From positions 90,654 through 154,653 of the forward strand of contig JAIPDI010000005.1 in NCBI GenBank assembly GCA_021737785.1: a DNA stretch of 64,000 nt, read 5' to 3'. The translations under genes and the position numbers were made by a program. Positions 43,107-51,378 of this stretch are shown piece after piece. How positions within the stretch are numbered: position 1 is the first letter of the stretch; each line of letters begins with the position of its first letter. A model generated the notes under the pieces. That model was given only the letters and a program-made list of their open reading frames with translations, did not search any database and had not been told where the DNA came from. Source of the stretch: Deltaproteobacteria bacterium. GTDB taxonomy: Bacteria > Desulfobacterota > DSM-4660 > Desulfatiglandales > Desulfatiglandaceae.

Positions 43107-44317
43107 ATTTCCCGGATCACGGCGCATCCGACCAAGCCACACAGCTTACCCAGCACGGCATTCAGGTGCTCCTTATCGATGACCAGGCCATTATCGCCGA
43201 GGCGGTCCGCCGGATGTTGCACCAGGAACCGGACATCCGGTTTCATTACTGCCAGGACCCTGCCCAGGCCATCCAGACGGCCTGTGACATCCATCCCACC
43301 GTGATCCTGCTGGATCTCATCATGCCGGAGATTGACGGGCTCACCCTGGCCAAGTTTTTGCGTGCCAATAAATTGACCCGAGAAATCCCCCTGATCGTCC
43401 TTTCCTCCAAAGAGGAGGCCGTTACAAAGGCGGAGGCCTTTGCCGCAGGGGCCAATGACTACCTGGTCAAACTTCCGGACAAAATCGAACTGATTGCCCG
43501 GATCCGTTACCATTCAAACGCCTACATCATGCGGCTTCAACGCAATGAGGCCTATGAGGCCCTCGTCGCCAGCCAGAAGGCCCTCACCAACGAACTGAGC
43601 CAGGCGTCGGAGTATGTCCGATCTCTCCTTCCCCATCAGCTTACCGGGGATATCCGCACAGACTGGGAGTTCATCCCGTCCACCTCCCTGGGGGGCGATT
43701 CCTTCGGGTATCACTGGATTGATGACGACCATTTTGCCATCTACCTTCTGGACGTGTGCGGGCATGGCGTGGGCGCAGCCCTCCTCTCCATATCGGCCCT
43801 CAATACATTGCGATCGGAATCCCTCAATTACGTCGATTTCCGGGATCCCTCGCAGGTACTGGAAGGTCTGAATGAGGTCTATCAGATGGAGGCGCACCAT
43901 GAGATGTTTTTTACCATCTGGTACGGCGTATTCAACAGGGAGCGCCGCGATCTGATCTTTGCCAGCGGCGGTCATCCCCCGGCCATTGCCCGAACAGGGA
44001 TGTCTTCCCAAACCGCAGAAACCGTGGCCCTGAACCTGGGCGGATTGATTATCGGCGGACTGCCCGGGCAGAAATACCAGAAATCGACCCTCGTGCTCGA
44101 ACCCTATGCCAGACTGTATATCTACAGCGACGGGATTTACGAGGTTTCCAGGCCTGAGGGCGGCATGGTTCAACTCAATGATTTCATTGAGCTGGTGGGG
44201 AATCTGTCCAGGGAGGGAGACGGCTCGCCCAAGACCATCATCAACGCCATGCGACGCATTCAGAACAAAGAGATGTTTGAGGACGATGTGTCTCTGCTGG
44301 AGGTCGAGTTCCTCTGA
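43103..44317 (+). CDS. WspR-type receiver fused to a PP2C/SpoIIE phosphatase
   Basis: The 404-residue protein shares its receiver (Asp71 in LLDLIMP; VLSSKEEAVTKAEAF; GANDYLVKLPDK) with the upstream cyclase protein, so the two genes arose from one receiver. The C-terminal part (about 170-404) is a PP2C-like SpoIIE/RsbU phosphatase with the expected acidic metal ligands: GGDSFGYHWID, LLDVCGHGVGAALLS, IYSDGIYE and FEDDVSLLEVEF. Such phosphatases normally dephosphorylate an anti-sigma-factor antagonist. No antagonist (STAS) or anti-sigma kinase gene is in the window. The ATG overlaps the cyclase stop. Confidence 0.93.
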   Translation: MNFPDHGASDQATQLTQHGIQVLLIDDQAIIAEAVRRMLHQEPDIRFHYCQDPAQAIQTACDIHPTVILLDLIMPEIDGLTLAKFLRANKLTREIPLIVLSSKEEAVTKAEAFAAGANDYLVKLPDKIELIARIRYHSNAYIMRLQRNEAYEALVASQKALTNELSQASEYVRSLLPHQLTGDIRTDWEFIPSTSLGGDSFGYHWIDDDHFAIYLLDVCGHGVGAALLSISALNTLRSESLNYVDFRDPSQVLEGLNEVYQMEAHHEMFFTIWYGVFNRERRDLIFASGGHPPAIARTGMSSQTAETVALNLGGLIIGGLPGQKYQKSTLVLEPYARLYIYSDGIYEVSRPEGGMVQLNDFIELVGNLSREGDGSPKTIINAMRRIQNKEMFEDDVSLLEVEFL

Positions 44318-44396
44318 TTTGCCGTGAAAATGATGTTTTTTTGTTGCTTTAGCAACCATGGAAAGTCCTGCCATTAACCAAAAAGGAGGTTCGGAG

Positions 44397-45914
44397 ATGA
44401 AGATCAACAGGTCAGTGCGCGTAATGCTGTCTTTGGTAACACTTGTGGCAATCTTTACTGTGGGCGTAGGGATTTGTCTGGCCGCGGCACCGGAAATCGC
44501 CGCAGGGACGCTCCACACCGTCACCCTGAAGGGTGACGGTTCACTCTGGGCATGGGGAAATAATGACTATGGCCAGCTTGGAGACGGGACGGTCGTTGAC
44601 CGCTGGTCCCCGCTTCAGTTAGGAACTGATACTGGCTGGAGTCAGATTGGCGCATCCAGCGGGGGCTCTCACACCATCGCCCTGAAGAGGGACGGCACGC
44701 TCTGGGCATGGGGAGAAAATGACTATGGCCAGCTTGGAGATGGAACTTTTATTGATCGTCGATCCCCTGTTCAGACAGGTGCGGATACGGATTGGGCCCG
44801 GATTTCTGCCGGGGGGTTTCACAACATGGCCCTGAAGAGCGACGGGACCCTGTGGGCATGGGGACATAATGATTACGGTGAACTTGGAGATGGAACTTTT
44901 ATTGATCGTCGATCCCCTGTTCAGACAGGTGCGGATACGGATTGGGCCCAGATTTCCGCAGGGTGTCATCACACCATCGCCCTGAAGAGTGACGGCACCC
45001 TATGGGCATGGGGATACAATTCATCCGGCCAGGTTGGGGACGGGACGGTCGTTGATCGCCGGTCCCCTGTTCAGATAGGGATGGACACCGACTGGACTCG
45101 GATTTTTGCCGGGGGGTTTCACAACATGGCCCTGAAGAGTGACGGGACCCTTTGGGCATGGGGAAGAAACAGCGAGGGCCAGCTTGGGGATGGGACGTTC
45201 ATCGGTCGCAATTCTCCCGTTCAGATAGGAACTGATATTGACTGGGCCCAGATATCTGCAGGGGGGTTCCATACCATCGCCCTGAAGAGTGACGGGACTC
45301 TATGGGCGTGGGGATGGAATGATTTCGGCCAGCTTGGGGACGGGACGGTCGTCGATCGCCGGTCCCCTGTTCAGATCGGTACGGATACGGATTGGGCCCA
45401 GATTTCTGCGGGGGGGGATCACACGATGGCCGTGAAGAGTGACGGCGTGCTATGGGGATGGGGATACAACCAGTACGGGCAGGTTGGAGACGGGACGGTC
45501 GTTGACCGCTGGTCCCCTGTTCAGATAATCAGTATTGCCGGTCCCATGCCTCTTCCCATTATCAAGGCAAACGGTCAGGAAAACTCCGTGGTCCTTGCTG
45601 AAGGCACAGCCGTTTCCATCACAGTCAGTCTGAATCCTGGCGAAAAGGCGGGCCATGATGCTGATTTATGGATCGTGATCCATACTTCCTTTGCTTCTCC
45701 TTTAGACTGGCAGAGCTTTGTGTACCCGGTCGGATGGATACAAGGAATCAACCGATGTATTCAGCTCCCGCTGTTTGAGTTCAGCTCCCTGCAGGTGCTG
45801 AATCAGATTCTGCCGAAAGGACGCTACACCTTTTATTTTGCGATTGATGATCCGGATGGGTATGCCACAGGTCCCTGGTGGGGGATGGATTCCGTTGAGG
45901 TGACGGTGAATTAG
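44397..45914 (+). CDS. Exported RCC1-repeat propeller protein
   Basis: The 505-residue secreted protein has a signal peptide (VMLSLVTLVAIFTVGVGICLAAA) and seven tandem RCC1 repeats of about 50 residues (HTIALKSDGTLWAWG, YGQLGDGTVVDRRSPVQIG, DTDWAQISAG), enough for one seven-bladed propeller. A C-terminal domain of about 120 residues has no recognised family (VVLAEGTAVSITVSLNPGEK, GRYTFYFAIDDPDG). The start at 44397 has AAAAGGAGG seven bases upstream. It lies 79 bp after the phosphatase gene with its own ribosome binding site. RCC1 repeats mediate protein contacts; the partner is unknown. Confidence 0.88.
   Translation: MKINRSVRVMLSLVTLVAIFTVGVGICLAAAPEIAAGTLHTVTLKGDGSLWAWGNNDYGQLGDGTVVDRWSPLQLGTDTGWSQIGASSGGSHTIALKRDGTLWAWGENDYGQLGDGTFIDRRSPVQTGADTDWARISAGGFHNMALKSDGTLWAWGHNDYGELGDGTFIDRRSPVQTGADTDWAQISAGCHHTIALKSDGTLWAWGYNSSGQVGDGTVVDRRSPVQIGMDTDWTRIFAGGFHNMALKSDGTLWAWGRNSEGQLGDGTFIGRNSPVQIGTDIDWAQISAGGFHTIALKSDGTLWAWGWNDFGQLGDGTVVDRRSPVQIGTDTDWAQISAGGDHTMAVKSDGVLWGWGYNQYGQVGDGTVVDRWSPVQIISIAGPMPLPIIKANGQENSVVLAEGTAVSITVSLNPGEKAGHDADLWIVIHTSFASPLDWQSFVYPVGWIQGINRCIQLPLFEFSSLQVLNQILPKGRYTFYFAIDDPDGYATGPWWGMDSVEVTVN
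44733..44949. repeat. Two identical 67-bp copies within RCC1 blades
   Basis: Positions 44733-44799 and 44883-44949 are identical over 67 bp and lie exactly 150 bp (one 50-residue repeat) apart. The other blades have diverged at synonymous sites, so this pair points to recent duplication or conversion of a blade. Confidence 0.8.
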
Positions 45915-46057
45915 CAAAACCCTTGACGGATTCTGCGATACCCTGAGATCCGAGTCGATCGTCACGGCATTATGCCCTGATGCGGGAAAAGACCCGACAC
46001 CTTCTTGAATGGTGAGCTTCAATTCATTCACACTTCAATCAGAGAACGATTCCGACC

Positions 46058-47671
46058 ATGCAGATCTGGAACGGCTGGGGGGATGAACATGTGATCATGG
46101 GGGTGGCGCCGGGCGCCGGGGACCTCCTGAGAGACCGGATCGGGAAAGGAATGCGGCCCAAGGACGTCCTCCTTGAAGAGGCCCTGGCGCGTGTGCCCGA
46201 CTCACGGCTTCCCGATCATCCCCTGATCACAAAGGACAAGAAGGAACGGCTCACCCATTCCCACGGTCAAAGCCTTCCGGACTGGATCGCCCTGAGGCAG
46301 GGCGGTCTTGAGCGCTTCCCGGACGGCGTGGCCTTTCCCACCACTGCCCAGGAGGTGGAGGCGCTTCTCGGGCTCGCCTCCGAACGCGATATTGTGATCA
46401 TCCCTTATGGCGGCGGGACCAGCGTGGTGGGTCATCTGACCGTCCCGGCCACAGACCGACCGGTCCTGAGCCTCTCCCTTGAACGGTTGAACCGGCTCGT
46501 TTCCATGGATCCCCGCAGCCGATTGGCCGTATTTGAGGCAGGGGTGAGGGGTCCCGACCTGGAGGCCCAGCTCAGGGCCCACGGGTTTACCCTGGGGCAT
46601 TATCCCCAATCCTTTGAATACGCCACTCTGGGAGGATGGGTGGCCACCCGATCCAGCGGACAGCAGTCTTCCCATTACGGAAGCATCGAAAGCCTCTTTG
46701 CCGGGGGCGAGATGGTGACCTTGCGGGGTCCCCTGACCTGCCCGCCGTTCCCCGCGTCGGCAGCAGGACCCGATCTGAGGCACCTCATCTTAGGGTCTGA
46801 GGGCAGGCTGGGCATCCTGGTAAAGGCCGTTGTGAGGGTCTCCCCCCTTCCCGAGCGGGACGAGGTATGGACCGTCTTCTTCCCTTCCTGGGAAAGGGGT
46901 ATCGAGGCGGTGCAGTCTCTGGCCGGCGCAGGGGTGCGCTGTTCCATGATCCGGCTCAGCAATCCGATGGAAACCGTGACCCAGCTGGTGCTGGCCGGAA
47001 GAGAGCGGATGATTACCCTGCTCAAGAGATATCTCGGGTTCAGACATATCAGAGACGGGCAGGGCTGTATGTGTTTGATCGGGTTTATCGGATCGCGGCG
47101 GCAGGTGGCCTGTGCAAGGCGACCGGCATTTTCCATCTTCAGGAAATACCGGGGGGTCTCGGTGGGGAGGTCCATGGGAGAGGCCTGGAAACGCCATCGG
47201 TTCAAGGCCCCCTATCTCCGAAATGCGCTCTGGAATATGGGCTATGCCGTAGATACCGTAGAGACGGCCGTAACCTGGGATCAGGTGCCGGCCGCCATTG
47301 GGGGCCTCGAGGCGGCCATCGGCGGTACCCTGGCGCCGTGGGATGAAAGGGTCCATCTCTTCACCCACCTCTCCCATGTCTACCCCACCGGGTCCAGCAT
47401 CTATACCACCTTCCTGTTCCGGATTGCAGACACCCCCGAGGAAACCCTGGCCCGGTGGCGGGCCATCAAGGCATCGGCCAGCCGGGCCATTGTCGCCAAC
47501 CACGGGACCATCAGCCACCAGCACGGGATCGGCCTGGACCATCGTGTTTACTTAGGGGCGGAAAAGGGACCTCTGGGCATGGATATCCTCAGGCAGACCT
47601 TCGCCCATATGGACCCGGAACACCGGATGAATCCCGGTAAGCTGGTGGGGGGGCAGGATGACGCAATTTAA
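46058..47671 (+). CDS. FAD-binding oxidase of the alkyl-DHAP synthase (AGPS) type
   Basis: The 537-residue flavoprotein has the VAO/PCMH fold: YGGGTSVVGHL for FAD phosphate binding, then YPQSFEYATLGGWVATRSSG and QQSSHYGSIE, and near the C-terminus ANHGTISHQHGIGLDH. The N-terminal WNGWG and the C-terminal HHH-like motif match alkylglycerone-phosphate synthases, which swap the acyl group of acyl-DHAP for a fatty alcohol and so start ether lipids. D-lactate-dehydrogenase-like oxidases are the main alternative. The neighbouring GlpD, overlapping by 14 bp, produces DHAP from glycerol 3-phosphate, which supports a DHAP-linked role. Confidence 0.82.
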   Translation: MQIWNGWGDEHVIMGVAPGAGDLLRDRIGKGMRPKDVLLEEALARVPDSRLPDHPLITKDKKERLTHSHGQSLPDWIALRQGGLERFPDGVAFPTTAQEVEALLGLASERDIVIIPYGGGTSVVGHLTVPATDRPVLSLSLERLNRLVSMDPRSRLAVFEAGVRGPDLEAQLRAHGFTLGHYPQSFEYATLGGWVATRSSGQQSSHYGSIESLFAGGEMVTLRGPLTCPPFPASAAGPDLRHLILGSEGRLGILVKAVVRVSPLPERDEVWTVFFPSWERGIEAVQSLAGAGVRCSMIRLSNPMETVTQLVLAGRERMITLLKRYLGFRHIRDGQGCMCLIGFIGSRRQVACARRPAFSIFRKYRGVSVGRSMGEAWKRHRFKAPYLRNALWNMGYAVDTVETAVTWDQVPAAIGGLEAAIGGTLAPWDERVHLFTHLSHVYPTGSSIYTTFLFRIADTPEETLARWRAIKASASRAIVANHGTISHQHGIGLDHRVYLGAEKGPLGMDILRQTFAHMDPEHRMNPGKLVGGQDDAI

Positions 47672-49244
47672 AGACCTGCCTGAAGACTGGGACGTGATTG
47701 TCATCGGCGGGGGCATCACAGGGGCGGGGATCTTGCTGGAGGCCGGCCGCCTGGGACTCAGGACCCTTCTGTTGGAACAACATGATTTTGCCTGGGGCAC
47801 CTCCTCCCGGTCCACCAAACTGATTCACGGGGGATTCAGATACCTCAAGGAAGGAAAGATCGGCCTTACCCGGACCTCTGTGGAGGAGCGCGAGCGCCTG
47901 CTGAGGGCGGCCCCTGGACTGGTGGAAAGGCTGGGGTTCCTCCTCCCGGTTTATCATAACAGGGGCCCCGGCAGATGCACGCTGGGCGCGGGGTTTGCCC
48001 TGTACGATCTGATCGCCCGCAAATGGGATCATCGATTCTATGATCCCGAGGCGTTTTGCAGGTTGTCGCCCCACGTCAACCGTGAAGGGTTGGCCGGCGG
48101 GTTTAGATTCTTCGACGCCCAGGCGGACGATGCGAGGCTGGTATTGCGGCTCATCACCGAGGCCGGGACGTTCGGGTCTCATGTGGAGGCCCTCAATTAC
48201 GTGGAGGTCAGCCGGATCACCAGGGATGCGTCGGGGAGGGCCTCGGGCATTCTCGCCATGGACAGGGAGATATCCGTTGAAAGGGTCTTTAAGGCCCGGG
48301 CCGTCATCAATGCCACCGGGGCCTGGGCGGAAACCCTCCACCCCTCGCCGGACCCCAAATGTCACCTGCGTCCCCTCCGCGGCAGTCACCTGGTCTTTCC
48401 CTCATGGCTAATGCCCACATCTCATGCATTGAGCTTCTTTCACCCTGCGGACAACAGGCCTGTCGCCGTCATCCCGTGGGAAGGGGCACTCCTGGTGGGG
48501 ACCACCGACATCGATCATGAAGGAGACCTTGTGCAGGACCCCGCCATCACGCCGGCCGAGGTCTCCTATCTCCTGGAGGGCCTCTGCCATGCCTTCCCGG
48601 GCATCCGGTTTTCTGAGAAAGACTGTCTCGCGTCGTTTGCAGGCATCCGTCCGGTACTCAGCTACGGGAAGTGTGATCCCTGTAGAGAATCCCGTGAGCA
48701 TGTGATATGGGTCCAAAACGGGCTCGTCACCATTACCGGGGGGAAACTCACCACCTTTAGAAGGCTGGCCCTGGACGCATTGAAGGCAGCCCGGCCGTTC
48801 CTCCCCTCAGACCTAACCGGATTGGGGAAAGGACCTCTTTTCCGGTCCATTGCCCCGGTCCGGGCAAAGGAAACCGGTCTGCCGGTCCGATGCCGGCGCC
48901 GGCTGAGCGGCAGATACGGCAGTGCGGCCGAGGAGGTGATCCGGGACTCTGCCCCGGAAGACCTGGAAACCGTTCCGGGGACAAATACCCTGTGGGCGGA
49001 GTTGCCTTTTGCGGCCGAACATGAACAGGTGCATCACCTCTCGGACCTGCTCTTGAGACGGGTCCGGATCGGTCTGGTCACCCCGGAAGGCGGGGTCCCA
49101 TATCTGGACCGGATAGAGCACCTGTGCGCCCCGGTCCTCCCGTGGGATGCGGCACGCTGGCAAATGGAGAGGACCGCATACCAGCAGCTGTGGGAAAAGA
49201 GTCATGCTGTTCCTGATCGCCGGAAAGAGGTGCCGGACCCATGA
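47658..49244 (+). CDS. glpD: FAD-dependent glycerol-3-phosphate dehydrogenase
   Basis: This is a 528-residue flavoenzyme. It has a Rossmann FAD-binding motif ([20 protein letters not shown]) and the GlpD signatures [32 protein letters not shown] and [18 protein letters not shown]. It oxidises glycerol 3-phosphate to DHAP and passes electrons to the quinone pool at the membrane. It is the size of the aerobic single-subunit type, although the host is probably anaerobic. Its start overlaps the AGPS-like gene and its end overlaps the kinase gene by ATGA, so the three are one operon. Confidence 0.92.
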   Translation: MTQFKDLPEDWDVIVIGGGITGAGILLEAGRLGLRTLLLEQHDFAWGTSSRSTKLIHGGFRYLKEGKIGLTRTSVEERERLLRAAPGLVERLGFLLPVYHNRGPGRCTLGAGFALYDLIARKWDHRFYDPEAFCRLSPHVNREGLAGGFRFFDAQADDARLVLRLITEAGTFGSHVEALNYVEVSRITRDASGRASGILAMDREISVERVFKARAVINATGAWAETLHPSPDPKCHLRPLRGSHLVFPSWLMPTSHALSFFHPADNRPVAVIPWEGALLVGTTDIDHEGDLVQDPAITPAEVSYLLEGLCHAFPGIRFSEKDCLASFAGIRPVLSYGKCDPCRESREHVIWVQNGLVTITGGKLTTFRRLALDALKAARPFLPSDLTGLGKGPLFRSIAPVRAKETGLPVRCRRRLSGRYGSAAEEVIRDSAPEDLETVPGTNTLWAELPFAAEHEQVHHLSDLLLRRVRIGLVTPEGGVPYLDRIEHLCAPVLPWDAARWQMERTAYQQLWEKSHAVPDRRKEVPDP

Positions 49245-50800
49245 CCGACAAAGATCTCATATTGGCCATCGACAACGGCACCCAGAGTCTAAAGGCCTTG
49301 ATTTTCGATCTGGAAGGGAAATTGCTTTTCAAGGAACGGGTGCCCTTCAGGCCCTATTTTTCCACGTATCCGGGGTGGGCCGAGCAAGACCCGGGCCTGT
49401 TCTGGAAGGCCCTCTGTCAGGCCTGCCAGGGGTTATGGAAACAGGCGGGGGTTGACAGGGAACGCATTGCCGGCGTTGCCCTCACCACCCAGAGGGGAAG
49501 CGTCATCAACGTGGACCGGAAAGGAAGGCCGCTGCGCCCTGCCATCCTGTGGCTGGACCAGCGAAAGACCTATGGGCTCCCCCCGGTGGGCGGCCTGTGG
49601 GGGATGCTGTTTCGGATTGCAGGGGTAAGGCATACCGTGGCGTATCTTCAGGCTGAGGCCGAGGCCAACTGGATACGCACCAACCAGCCGGATATCTGGG
49701 ACAATACCCACAAATTTCTCCTCCTCTCAGGTTATTTGACATACCGTCTGACCGGGCGGTTCGTTGATTCGGTGGGCTGTCAGGTAGGGTATATTCCCTT
49801 TGATTACAAGCGCCTCAGATGGTCATCGCCCAGGGACTGGAAATGGACGGCCGTGCCCGTGGACCCGGATCGGTTGCCGGCCCTCCTTCCCCCGGGCAAG
49901 GTCCTCGGACCCATCACACCGGATGCCGCAAAAGCGACCGGCATTCCGGCAGGACTTCCCCTGATTGCCGCGGCAGCGGACAAGGCCTGCGAGGTGATCG
50001 GTTCAGGGAGCCTGGACCCATCGGTCGGCTGCATCAGTTACGGGACCACAGCGACCATCAACGTCACCCATGAGCGGTATATGGAGGCGATCCGGCTGAT
50101 TCCCCCTTATCCCTCTGCAATAGAGGGGCGCTATTCCATGGAGGTCCAGATTTTTCGCGGGTTCTGGATGGTCAACTGGTTCAAGGAGGAATTCGGATAC
50201 CCTGAGTGTCGGCAGGCCGAAATCGACGGCCTGGAGGCGGAGGCCCTGTTCGACAAGCTGACCGCGGATATTCCGGCGGGGTCTATGGGCCTGATGCTCC
50301 AGCCCTACTGGACCCCGGGGATAAAGATGCCGGGGCCGGAGGCAAAGGGGGCCATTATCGGATTCGGAGATGTTCATACCCGGGCCCATCTATACCGTTC
50401 CATTCTGGAAGGACTGGCCTATGCGCTCATGGAGGGAAAAGAGCGCATTGAAAAGCGTACCCGGGTTCCGATCCGGGATCTGCGGGTCTCCGGCGGCGGA
50501 TCCCAGAGCAGGGTTGCCATGCAGGTAACGGCGGATGTCTTCGGCCTTCCCACGGCACGGCCGTTCGTGTATGAGACATCCGGCTTAGGGGCGGCCATGG
50601 ACGCGGCGGTGGGACTCGGCCTTCACAGGGACTTCAGGGCTGCGGCAGAGGCCATGACCCGAATGGGGGATGTCTTCGAGCCGGACGCCGAGGCCCATGA
50701 ACGCTACCATGCCCTGTATCAACAGGTTTACAGGAAAATGTACAGACGCCTTAAACCCCTGTACAATCGCATTCGGGAGATCACCGGGTATCCGGCGTAA
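49241..50800 (+). CDS. FGGY-family carbohydrate kinase (glycerol-kinase-like context)
   Basis: The 519-residue kinase has the ASKHA phosphate motifs ([29 protein letters not shown]) and the FGGY C-terminal signature ([24 protein letters not shown]). The order and spacing fit FGGY sugar/polyol kinases. The context with GlpD suggests that it phosphorylates glycerol or a similar polyol. The sequence is closer to generic FGGY or xylulokinase-like members than to canonical GlpK, so the substrate stays open. It ends the operon, and a GGCTGAT array begins two bases after its stop. Confidence 0.85.
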   Translation: MTDKDLILAIDNGTQSLKALIFDLEGKLLFKERVPFRPYFSTYPGWAEQDPGLFWKALCQACQGLWKQAGVDRERIAGVALTTQRGSVINVDRKGRPLRPAILWLDQRKTYGLPPVGGLWGMLFRIAGVRHTVAYLQAEAEANWIRTNQPDIWDNTHKFLLLSGYLTYRLTGRFVDSVGCQVGYIPFDYKRLRWSSPRDWKWTAVPVDPDRLPALLPPGKVLGPITPDAAKATGIPAGLPLIAAAADKACEVIGSGSLDPSVGCISYGTTATINVTHERYMEAIRLIPPYPSAIEGRYSMEVQIFRGFWMVNWFKEEFGYPECRQAEIDGLEAEALFDKLTADIPAGSMGLMLQPYWTPGIKMPGPEAKGAIIGFGDVHTRAHLYRSILEGLAYALMEGKERIEKRTRVPIRDLRVSGGGSQSRVAMQVTADVFGLPTARPFVYETSGLGAAMDAAVGLGLHRDFRAAAEAMTRMGDVFEPDAEAHERYHALYQQVYRKMYRRLKPLYNRIREITGYPA

Positions 50801-51180
50801 ATGGCTGATGGCTGATAGATGATAAGCCGACGGCCGTTGCGTGGCTGGGGGGCGCGATCCCGCTTTTCAGCGGGACGGCGTCACTTGACAGCTCAACCAC
50901 CGATTGTCACTGTTTAGTGCTCTTATTTCCTGGTTTTCTGTCGCGAAAAGCAAGAAGATGATTGTGAGAGGGTGACGTCTTTAATTTGGAATAATGGAAG
51001 TATGGAATGATGGAATAATGGGTTTAAGGAAAAAACCTTTCCTGGGTGATCCAGGTTCCTTTCCCAATCTTCCATTATTCCAGTATTCCAACATTCCAGA
51101 TGTCTGGCAACGCCTCTGTGTGATAAATTTTGGGTTGTGGGCGTTAGCCCGCGTTCGTCATCGTAAATTCCAAGAGGGGG
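50801..51180. repeat. Repeat-filled spacer after the glycerol-type operon
   Basis: GGCTGAT heptamers (50803-50826) follow the kinase stop, and the 18-bp hairpin TCCCGC-TTTTCA-GCGGGA is at 50858-50875. Octamers of the GGAATRAT type at 50989-51018 are mirrored by ATTCCANT-type octamers at 51069-51098, which together could form a long stem. No gene is seen. GAGGGGG at the end serves the small lipoprotein gene. Confidence 0.75.
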
Positions 51181-51363
51181 ATGATTCAAGAGATGAAAAA
51201 TACTTTGAAGAAGGCTGTTTTGATCTGCCTCGTGCTGGTGAGTATGGCCGCGGCAGCGTGCGACAAATCCAAGTGGCGGGCCAAGGAATATGGCGGCCCT
51301 CCAAGCTGGGAACATGATATGGGGCGTCCGGACGGCTACGGCGGAGAGGATCCCTGGAGATAA
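51181..51363 (+). CDS. Small lipoprotein
   Basis: The 60-residue product has a lipoprotein signal (hydrophobic about 12-25) ending in the lipobox AAAC, with Cys27, and leaves a mature peptide of about 34 residues rich in Gly, Pro and Trp (KEYGGPPSWEHDMGRPDGYG). The ATG is close to AGAGGGGG. It ends 15 bp before the next gene and is probably co-transcribed with it. No family is recognised. Confidence 0.65.
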   Translation: MIQEMKNTLKKAVLICLVLVSMAAAACDKSKWRAKEYGGPPSWEHDMGRPDGYGGEDPWR

Positions 51364-51378
51364 GAGGAAAAGGGATTG

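Noticed and set aside
44334..44356. T-run and GTTGCTTTAGCAAC palindrome after the phosphatase gene considered as a terminator
   Set aside because: The T-run comes before the palindrome on the plus strand, and the minus strand would give an A-run after it. Neither fits an intrinsic terminator.
49241..50800. Naming the FGGY kinase glpK
   Set aside because: The context suggests glycerol, but the sequence reads as a generic FGGY kinase and I cannot confirm GlpK-specific residues.
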